A stretch of DNA of 5,236 nt, from contig JAGHYP010000199.1 of NCBI GenBank assembly GCA_017743585.1, positions 1-5,236 of the forward strand, read 5' to 3'. The notes beneath the pieces were generated by a model. That model was given only the letters and a program-made list of their open reading frames with translations, ran no database searches and was not told where the DNA came from. The translations under genes and the position numbers were made by a program. Origin of the DNA: Chloroflexota bacterium. GTDB lineage: Bacteria > Chloroflexota > Anaerolineae > Aggregatilineales > UBA2796. The stretch's first letter is position 1. Each line of letters opens with the position of its first letter. This document shows positions 1 through 3,827 of this stretch, piece by piece.

Positions 1-16
1 TACGAGTGCCGTGCTG

Positions 17-1264
17 TCAGTCAGATGCCATAGCTGGCGCGCGCACGGGCGCCACAGGTCGTATGCCCAGCTTGGCGCGCTGCGCCTCGCCATAGCGATG
101 CAAGAGTTGCGTCGCCACCACGAACAGGATCACGTTTGCGATGAGCAGGACGACCGCTCTGGGCAGCTCTGCGATGAAGCCCGCGCCGAAAATGCTGCCG
201 ATCAGCCCCGCCAAGCCGCCTTGCGCCACCAGCGCCTCCGCTGCCGCGTAATCCGGCACGAGCGGACGCGCCAAGAACGTCACCACCAGCAAGTTGACCA
301 GCGCCAGCGGCACGAGGAACTTCCAGTTGAACGCCATCATGTGGTCAATGCGGATGCGCGGCAAGGTGCTGCGCACTAGCATCACCAAGATGTAGACTGC
401 CACTGACTTCACCATCAGCATGATGAAGCCGAATAGCTCGTAGCCCGGCTCCCCAGCGCCAAAGCCGCGCCAGCCGCCCAAGAACAGCACTGCCGTCAAA
501 ATGCAGATCACAAAGGCATGGATGAACTCTGCCGCGTAGAACATCGCGAACTTCATGCCCGAATACTCGATGTTGAAGCCGGCGATGATCTCCGACTCCG
601 CCTCGATCAGGTCGAAGGGCGAGCGCCCAACTTCCGCCAGCTGCGAGATGAAGAAGATCAGCGCGCTGACAGGCACGACGAAAATATAGGCGATGCTCTG
701 CCCCTTGACGATATCTTGCATACTCATCGAGCCTGCCAGCATCACAGGCACTGCCAGAGAGAGGATCATCGGCACTTCGTAGCTGATCAGCGCGGCAATC
801 GCGCGGAAGGCGCCCAGCAGGGCATACTTATTGTTGCTGCTCCAGCCTGCCAACAAGATCGCCAACGTCGCCAGCGAGCCAACCGCCACAAAGTACAGCA
901 CGCCGATGTTCAAATCAGCGCCTATCCATGCATGATTGAACGGGATGACGGCGAAAATGGCGAGGATGCCTGCCACTGCCAAGATCGGCGCGAAATTGTA
1001 AACGTGCTTATCAGCGCCTTGCGGCGTGATGTCTTCTTTGGTCAGCAGCTTGCCGACATCTGCGAAGGTCTGGAACAGTCCGTACGGCCCCGTCCGATTC
1101 GGGCCGATGCGATCCTGCACGCGCCCAGCGAACTTGCGCTCCAGCCAGATTGAGAAGATGACCCACACCAATCCGAAGGAGGCCAGCACCACTGCGCCTA
1201 GCACGGAAGCGACAATCCGCGCCAGGTTGGCATCCCAGCCCGAGCTTATCAAGAATTCTGCCAT
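17..1264 (-). CDS. nuoH: NADH-quinone oxidoreductase subunit H (complex I, ND1 homologue)
   Basis: This 415-residue membrane protein is the complex I subunit that joins the peripheral and membrane arms and forms most of the quinone chamber. The family signature loop runs from about residue 42 to 78 (ERKFAGRVQDRIGPNR, then FADVGKLLTKED). The second signature is at 210-239, with RSPFDLIEAESEI and NIEYSGMKF, and RSTLPRIRID follows at 298-307. About eight hydrophobic helices match the usual core (first at 16-40, last near 313-333). The protein is longer than E. coli NuoH (about 325 residues): residues 334-415 add a segment with a probable ninth helix at 366-388 and a basic/Pro-Ala tail. The ATG at 1264 lies 13 bases after the nuoA stop, with GAGAGG (1274-1279) nine bases ahead, overlapping that stop. 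Identity is near certain; the genes that follow lie outside the window. Confidence 0.97.
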   Translation of the reverse strand: MAEFLISSGWDANLARIVASVLGAVVLASFGLVWVIFSIWLERKFAGRVQDRIGPNRTGPYGLFQTFADVGKLLTKEDITPQGADKHVYNFAPILAVAGILAIFAVIPFNHAWIGADLNIGVLYFVAVGSLATLAILLAGWSSNNKYALLGAFRAIAALISYEVPMILSLAVPVMLAGSMSMQDIVKGQSIAYIFVVPVSALIFFISQLAEVGRSPFDLIEAESEIIAGFNIEYSGMKFAMFYAAEFIHAFVICILTAVLFLGGWRGFGAGEPGYELFGFIMLMVKSVAVYILVMLVRSTLPRIRIDHMMAFNWKFLVPLALVNLLVVTFLARPLVPDYAAAEALVAQGGLAGLIGSIFGAGFIAELPRAVVLLIANVILFVVATQLLHRYGEAQRAKLGIRPVAPVRAPAMASD

Positions 1265-1277
1265 GCTTCGCTACCTC

Positions 1278-1637
1278 TCAGAGCCACTCCAGCGCACCTT
1301 TACGCCATGCGTAGATCAGCGCGACGCCCAGAATGCCCACGAAGCTCGCCATTGCCACCAGCGCGAACAGCCCAAGCTGATTGTAGGCGACCGCCCATGG
1401 GAACAAGAAGAGCATCTCGATGTCGAAGATCAGGAAGACTAGCGCGTAGAGATAATACTGCACCTTGAATTGCACCCAAGCGTCGCCCACTGTCTCGATG
1501 CCGCACTCATAGGCTTCTCGCTTTACCTTGTTGGGGCGCTTTGGGCTCACCAGCTGCGCCAGAAAAATCGGCACTGCGGGCAGAATCAGCGCCACGATGA
1601 AAAAGATTCCGATGAATAACCATTCGTTAGGCTGCAT
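1278..1637 (-). CDS. nuoA: NADH-quinone oxidoreductase subunit A (complex I, ND3 homologue)
   Basis: A 119-residue, three-helix subunit of the complex I membrane arm, next to the quinone site. Helices lie at about 6-28, 61-81 and 90-110. The first loop carries YECG (43-46), whose Cys corresponds to the redox-sensitive loop Cys of mitochondrial ND3. FDIEMLFLFPWA (71-82) supplies the conserved acidic pair in helix 2. The ATG at 1637 is preferred over an in-frame GTG at 1652, because GGGAGG (1643-1648) sits five bases before the ATG and lies inside the reading frame of the longer form. The next gene is nuoH rather than nuoB, so the usual B-C-D-E-F-G block is absent between them. A promoter candidate lies about 55 bases upstream. 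Confidence 0.96.
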   Translation of the reverse strand: MQPNEWLFIGIFFIVALILPAVPIFLAQLVSPKRPNKVKREAYECGIETVGDAWVQFKVQYYLYALVFLIFDIEMLFLFPWAVAYNQLGLFALVAMASFVGILGVALIYAWRKGALEWL

Positions 1638-1690
1638 AAACGCCTCCCGCACCTGCGCTCAATGGGCATTCCTTGTGACAAACTGCGCAT

Positions 1691-1719
1691 ATTGTAGCAC
1701 CTCTCGCCGCGAATGCGAG
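1691..1719 (-). promoter_or_regulatory. Probable nuoA-nuoH promoter
   Basis: Read on the minus strand, TACAAT (1691-1696) matches the sigma-70 -10 box at five of six bases. At a 17-base spacing the -35 position reads CTCGCA (1714-1719), only three of six matches, so an activator or an atypical -35 is likely if the promoter is real. The predicted start near 1684 would leave about 47 untranslated bases before nuoA. Confidence 0.45.
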
Positions 1720-1721
1720 AG
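1701..1721. repeat. Inverted repeat over the nuoA promoter, possible operator
   Basis: CTCTCGC (1701-1707) and GCGAGAG (1715-1721) are a perfect seven-base inverted repeat with a seven-base spacer. The repeat covers the -35 position and part of the spacer of the nuoA promoter candidate. That position and symmetry fit a binding site for a dimeric regulator. The regulator is unknown, and a chance palindrome cannot be excluded in GC-rich sequence. Confidence 0.35.
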
Positions 1722-1811
1722 TTGGGCGATTGCGCCGCTTGCGGCGTCTTCTCATGGCTCATAGCTATCTCGCCGCCAGTCCAGAGGCGATGCCACGCGA
1801 GGCGCATCCAA

Positions 1812-1837
1812 CTCGGCACGATTGCCGAGCGATTGTA
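1812..1837 (-). promoter_or_regulatory. Second TACAAT box with adjacent 18-base dyad
   Basis: CTCGGCA (1812-1818) and TGCCGAG (1823-1829) form a perfect seven-base inverted repeat with a four-base spacer. Its half-site centres are 11 bases apart, about one helical turn. Three bases away on the minus-strand upstream side is TACAAT (1832-1837), so the dyad would cover the start point of a second, more distal nuo promoter. No good -35 is seen at 16-18 bases. It could be an operated promoter, an isolated hairpin, or chance. Confidence 0.3.
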
Positions 1838-1903
1838 ACACGCCGTCGCCATTCGGGAAGATGGCGGGGAAGTGGCAAAGCGGCGTGAGCAAATGCCTTG
1901 AGG

Positions 1904-1934
1904 GCAAAAGGCGCGCCTACGCGACGCGCCTTGC
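1904..1934 (-). terminator. Intrinsic terminator of the aroH-aroF operon
   Basis: On the minus strand AAGGCGCG (1925-1932) and CGCGCCTT (1908-1915) form a perfect eight-base stem around a nine-base loop, followed directly by two more T (TTTT in total), then GCC. It begins about 38 bases past the aroF stop and is correctly placed to end the operon before the nuo promoter region. The T tract is short, so termination may be partial. Confidence 0.6.
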
Positions 1935-1971
1935 TGTCTATGAAAATTCGTGATGCACTGATTGCAACGCG

Positions 1972-2988
1972 CTAGACCGTGCGATCGACTGCTTCGGCGA
2001 TGCGGCGCACTTCTCCCACCAACTTCACGAATTCCTCAGGGCGCAAGGATTGTGCGCCATCGGAGAGCGCTCGCTCAGGGCAATTATGCACCTCGACGAT
2101 CAGGCCGTCGGCGCCAGCGGCGATGGCCGCGCGCGACGCAGCAAGGACGTATTCCCGCTTGCCTGTGGCATGGCTTGGATCGGCAATGATTGGCAGGTGC
2201 GTGCGCGCCTTCAGGACAGGGATCGCGTTGATATCGAAGGTGTTGCGCGTGTAGGTCTCGAAAGTGCGGATGCCGCGCTCGCACAGGATGACACGGGTAT
2301 TGCCGTGCGAGAGGATGTACTCAGCTGACATCAGCAGCTCTTCCATTGTGCTCATCATGCCGCGCTTGAGCAGCACTGGGTGCTGTGAGGCGCCCACTGC
2401 ATGTAGCAGCGCGTAGTTCTGCATGTTGCGCGCGCCGACCTGCAACACATCGGCGTATTTCGCCACCAGCGGCACTAGGCCTGGCTCCATCACCTCGGTC
2501 ACCACCGGCAGGCCTGTCGCAGCGCGCGCCTCGGCTAGCAGCTCCAAGCCCTTCTCGCCGAGTCCTTGAAAGGAGTATGGCGAGGTGCGCGGCTTGAAGG
2601 CGCCGCCTCGCAGCGCGGTCGCACCCGCTTCTTTGACGGCATGCGCGATCTCCAAAATCTGCTGCCGACTCTCGACTGAGCATGGGCCGGCGATCAGCAC
2701 GATCTGCTTGCCGCCGACCTTCACTCCGTTCAGCGCCACGAGCGTATCTTGCGGATGAAACTCGCGGCTTGCCAGCTTGTACGGGTGCGACACGCGCATG
2801 ACGCGCTCCACGCCCTCCATCAATGTGAACTGATCAGGGTCTTCCACCTTGCGCTCTTCGCCGATCACGCCGATGATCGTGCGCTCTTCGCCTTCGCTCA
2901 AGTGCGCTTGGAAGCCAAGCTCTTTCACCCGCGCGATCACGGCAGAAATCTGGGCGGCAGTGGCGCCAATTTGCATGACGATGATCAT
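1972..2988 (-). CDS. aroF: 3-deoxy-7-phosphoheptulonate (DAHP) synthase, type I-beta with regulatory domain
   Basis: Condenses phosphoenolpyruvate with erythrose 4-phosphate, the first step of aromatic amino acid synthesis. The 338 residues match the Thermotoga maritima type I-beta enzyme in length and domain order. A ferredoxin-like regulatory domain (about 1-65, starting MIIVMQIGAT) is followed by a TIM barrel. Barrel motifs are IAGPCSVE (99-106), KPRTSPYSFQGLGEKG (132-147), LLKRG, ILCERG and DPSH (270-273). Metal-ligand candidates Cys103, His273, Glu299 and Asp310 are all present, each one position from the T. maritima residues. The ATG at 2988 is chosen over the GTG at 2997 because GAGGAGGT ends nine bases before it, while it abuts the GTG. 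It starts five bases after the aroH stop, so coupling is expected. The regulatory domain suggests feedback inhibition; the effector (Tyr in T. maritima) cannot be read from sequence. Confidence 0.97.
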   Translation of the reverse strand: MIIVMQIGATAAQISAVIARVKELGFQAHLSEGEERTIIGVIGEERKVEDPDQFTLMEGVERVMRVSHPYKLASREFHPQDTLVALNGVKVGGKQIVLIAGPCSVESRQQILEIAHAVKEAGATALRGGAFKPRTSPYSFQGLGEKGLELLAEARAATGLPVVTEVMEPGLVPLVAKYADVLQVGARNMQNYALLHAVGASQHPVLLKRGMMSTMEELLMSAEYILSHGNTRVILCERGIRTFETYTRNTFDINAIPVLKARTHLPIIADPSHATGKREYVLAASRAAIAAGADGLIVEVHNCPERALSDGAQSLRPEEFVKLVGEVRRIAEAVDRTV

Positions 2989-2993
2989 AGCTC

Positions 2994-3437
2994 TCACACC
3001 TCCTCTCGATCAGATAGCTTAATTTGCTGGATAGCCTCAGGCAGCTCGATGCTCCGATCTGGGCGCAGATGGACCGCTTCGCGAAGGTAGACGTGCTGGA
3101 TTTCGTGCAGGCTGCGTGTCGTGTTCCAGTGGATCAGGACGCGGATGCAGCGGCGCAAGCCCGTTGGGACGTTCAGCTCTTGCGAACATATCAGCGCTGT
3201 TTCGTGCCAACCGAGCTGGCGCGCTGCCAATGCCGGATACTCAGCGGTCAGGTCGGGCGTGGTGGTGAAGAAGATGCTGGCGACGTCTTCTTGGCGAACC
3301 CCGTTGCGCTTGATCAGCTCGATCAGCAGCTCGCGCGTGGCGCTCAGGATGGCCTCAGCGGTATCGGCATCGGCAGTTGTTGCGCCGCGTATGCCTCGGC
3401 AGACAAGCGGCTGCCGAAGCGGTTGGCTTTCGCTCAC
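2994..3437 (-). CDS. aroH: Chorismate mutase, AroH class (monofunctional)
   Basis: Converts chorismate to prephenate, the committed step toward Phe and Tyr. The 147 residues align with the trimeric Bacillus subtilis AroH fold along most of their length. CRGIRGATT (13-21) carries Arg17 (B. subtilis Arg7), and TTTPDLTAEYPALAARQLGW (58-77) includes Arg73 (Arg63). CSQELNV (84-90) carries Cys84 and Glu87 (Cys75, Glu78), RRCIRV (95-100) carries Arg99 (Arg90), and HVYL (115-118) carries Tyr117 (Tyr108). The active-site set is therefore complete. The C-terminal tail after LRPD is about ten residues longer than in B. subtilis. The start is a GTG at 3437 with a very strong ribosome site. It is the first gene of the operon with aroF, downstream of the attenuation leader described at 3485-3680. 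Confidence 0.96.
   Translation of the reverse strand: MSESQPLRQPLVCRGIRGATTADADTAEAILSATRELLIELIKRNGVRQEDVASIFFTTTPDLTAEYPALAARQLGWHETALICSQELNVPTGLRRCIRVLIHWNTTRSLHEIQHVYLREAVHLRPDRSIELPEAIQQIKLSDREEV
2998..3007 (-). promoter_or_regulatory. aroF ribosome binding site inside the aroH 3' end
   Basis: GAGAGGAGGT on the minus strand lies in the last codons of aroH (Arg-Glu-Glu-Val). It is nine bases from the ATG at 2988 but touches the alternative GTG at 2997, which decides the aroF start. Ribosomes finishing aroH would expose this site, consistent with coupled synthesis. Confidence 0.75.
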
Positions 3438-3441
3438 TTTG

Positions 3442-3449
3442 ACCTCCTT
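3442..3449 (-). promoter_or_regulatory. Strong ribosome binding site of aroH
   Basis: AAGGAGGT on the minus strand, four bases before the GTG at 3437, is a near-complete match to the 16S anti-Shine-Dalgarno. It fixes the GTG as the start. Lying downstream of the attenuator, it would translate every transcript that reads through. Confidence 0.8.
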
Positions 3450-3484
3450 CCTCTCCTGCGACCTTCAAGCGCGCTCTATTACGC

Positions 3485-3517
3485 AAAAAAGGCGCTGAGC
3501 GTAACACTCAGCGCCTT
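3485..3517 (-). terminator. Attenuator: intrinsic terminator in the aroH-aroF leader
   Basis: On the minus strand AAGGCGCTGAG (3507-3517) and CTCAGCGCCTT (3489-3499) make a perfect 11-base stem with a seven-base loop, running into a six-T tract (3485-3490, two of them within the stem). It ends 47 bases before the aroH start. No minus-strand gene lies upstream for it to terminate, since the next gene over is on the plus strand. On the plus strand the hairpin has no T tract. Its job is therefore most likely premature termination of the aroH-aroF leader transcript. Confidence 0.88.
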
Positions 3518-3564
3518 CGGAATTGCCTTGCTCACTCTGGTGGCTATCCGCATGCAGGCACGAG
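3507..3564 (-). promoter_or_regulatory. Candidate antiterminator pairing
   Basis: Minus-strand CTCGTGCCT (3556-3564, leader codons for Leu-Val-Pro) can pair with AGGCGCTGAG (3507-3516), the 5' arm of the attenuator. This gives nine pairs with one U-G wobble and one bulged U at 3510. It would exclude the terminator stem. The segment starts about 25 bases beyond the last aromatic codon and ends ten bases before the leader stop, the spacing classical attenuation needs. It is weaker than the terminator itself, so kinetics or stalled ribosomes would have to favour it. Confidence 0.5.
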
Positions 3565-3645
3565 CCGCTCTACAGGTCCTTCGCCTGTAAAGTAGCTAAA
3601 CGAATAGCCGAAGTAAATCACAGTCTGGCTGCCTGCAGCGTACAT
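3544..3645 (-). CDS. Aromatic leader peptide of aroH-aroF (Tyr/Phe-rich)
   Basis: A 33-codon ORF starting ATG at 3645 and stopping TAG at 3544-3546. Residues 11-19 read YFGYSFSYF: three Tyr and three Phe in nine codons (TAC, TTC, TAT, TTT, TAC, TTT), with a further Tyr at position 2 and no Trp. The peptide ends GPVERLVPACG. Its stop lies 26 bases before the attenuator stem. The peptide has no visible domain; its role would be to stall ribosomes when charged tRNA-Tyr or tRNA-Phe is short. The weak point is initiation: no good Shine-Dalgarno precedes the ATG. An in-frame GTG at 3672 would give 42 codons, also without a clear site, so near-leaderless or weak initiation is possible. Confidence 0.72.
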   Translation of the reverse strand: MYAAGSQTVIYFGYSFSYFTGEGPVERLVPACG

Positions 3646-3684
3646 GATCAGAGCGGCACTTTCTGCTCTCACTATTGTGCAATC

Positions 3685-3713
3685 ACATTAACATGAAAGC
3701 GCGCCGCCGTCAA
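3685..3713 (-). promoter_or_regulatory. Candidate aroH-aroF leader promoter
   Basis: TTGACG (3708-3713, minus strand) matches the -35 box at five of six. At 17 bases the -10 position reads TAATGT (3685-3690), and an overlapping GTTAAT (3687-3692) matches better but at a 15-base spacing. Either would start RNA near 3678-3682, about 35 bases ahead of the leader ATG and roughly 165 before the attenuator end. The -10 assignment is uncertain. Confidence 0.4.
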
Positions 3714-3770
3714 CGGGTCGAGTCTTGACACAGCTTGTGGAAAATGCACAAAACATCGCCGCGCCGTCAT

Positions 3771-3799
3771 TTGGCAGCCCGCTGCCAGAGCGCTAGAAT
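3771..3799 (+). promoter_or_regulatory. Promoter of the cyclotransferase-glycosyltransferase genes
   Basis: TTGGCA (3771-3776) and TAGAAT (3794-3799) are separated by exactly 17 bases and each matches the sigma-70 consensus at five of six. The expected start near 3806 lies about 22 bases before the ATG at 3828. This argues against the longer in-frame start at 3735, which would lie upstream of the promoter. Confidence 0.65.
3772..3787. repeat. Inverted repeat over the -35 of the rightward promoter
   Basis: TGGCAGC (3772-3778) and GCTGCCA (3781-3787) form a perfect seven-base dyad with a two-base spacer, overlapping the -35 box and half the spacer of the promoter at 3771-3799. The placement fits a repressor operator; no regulator is identified. 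Confidence 0.35.
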
Positions 3800-3827
3800 G
3801 AGCCGAGCATCTGGGAAGGCATCGTTT

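Larger units (their letters stand above)
1638..1971. other. Intergenic region between aroF end and nuoA start
   Basis: About 330 bases with no convincing gene. An 88-codon minus-strand frame (1586-1852) overlaps nuoA, has no recognisable domain and no good ribosome site, so it is treated as chance. From right to left in the direction of transcription it holds the aroF terminator (1904-1934), a TACAAT box with an adjacent 18-base dyad (1812-1837), a short GC-rich palindrome (1733-1746, CGCCGC-TT-GCGGCG), and the likely nuoA promoter with its own dyad (1691-1721). Confidence 0.7.
3485..3680 (-). promoter_or_regulatory. Phe/Tyr transcription-attenuation leader of aroH-aroF
   Basis: The leader has every part of ribosome-mediated attenuation in order: a short ORF rich in Tyr and Phe codons (3544-3645), a segment able to form an antiterminator, and an intrinsic terminator (3485-3517). 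Competing pairings found by eye on the minus strand are as follows. GGCTATTCG (3601-3609), inside the aromatic codon run, pairs with CGGATAGCC (3542-3550) at the leader stop: nine pairs, one G-U. A local hairpin pairs 3584-3592 with 3568-3576: nine pairs, one G-U. TGCAGGCA (3630-3637) pairs with TGCCTGCA (3553-3560). GCCGCTCT (3650-3657) pairs with AGAGCGGC (3564-3571). A ribosome stalled on the aromatic codons would block the first two and leave the antiterminator segment free; one reaching the stop would cover it. No folding energies were computed. Confidence 0.75.

Noticed and set aside
1733..1746. CGCCGC-TT-GCGGCG palindrome as a terminator
   Set aside because: The two-base loop is too tight for a normal hairpin and no T tract follows on either strand. 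It is probably a GC-rich chance palindrome.
1586..1852. 88-codon minus-strand frame overlapping nuoA and its promoter region
   Set aside because: It overlaps nuoA out of frame, has no recognisable domain or good ribosome site, and runs through the likely promoter.
2384..2683. Several other-frame ORFs inside aroF, including a 120-codon minus-strand frame
   Set aside because: All lie within a gene with a complete catalytic residue set. They are rich in Arg/Ala and Cys/Ser as expected for shifted frames of GC-rich codons.
3489..3517. Hairpin as terminator of an upstream minus-strand gene or as a bidirectional terminator
   Set aside because: The adjacent upstream gene is on the plus strand and diverges. 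Only the minus strand has a T tract.
3024..3590. Open 188-codon plus-strand frame opposite aroH and the leader
   Set aside because: It is antisense to a confidently identified gene and to the attenuator, has no domain resemblance, and its composition follows from the opposite-strand codons.
3485..3680. T-box riboswitch upstream of aroH
   Set aside because: No T-box consensus (AGGGTGG-type) or specifier-loop arrangement is seen. The Tyr/Phe-rich ORF gives a simpler explanation for the terminator.
3725..3753. Perfect TTGACA (3725-3730) as the main rightward promoter
   Set aside because: No acceptable -10 box lies 16-18 bases downstream (CACAAA or ACAAAA only). The TTGGCA/TAGAAT pair is better spaced and closer to the start.
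3735..3827. Longer in-frame start (ATG at 3735) for the cyclotransferase
   Set aside because: It would add 31 residues ahead of a clear signal peptide, lies upstream of the best promoter (3771-3799), and has no supporting ribosome site. The ATG at 3828 fits all three criteria.
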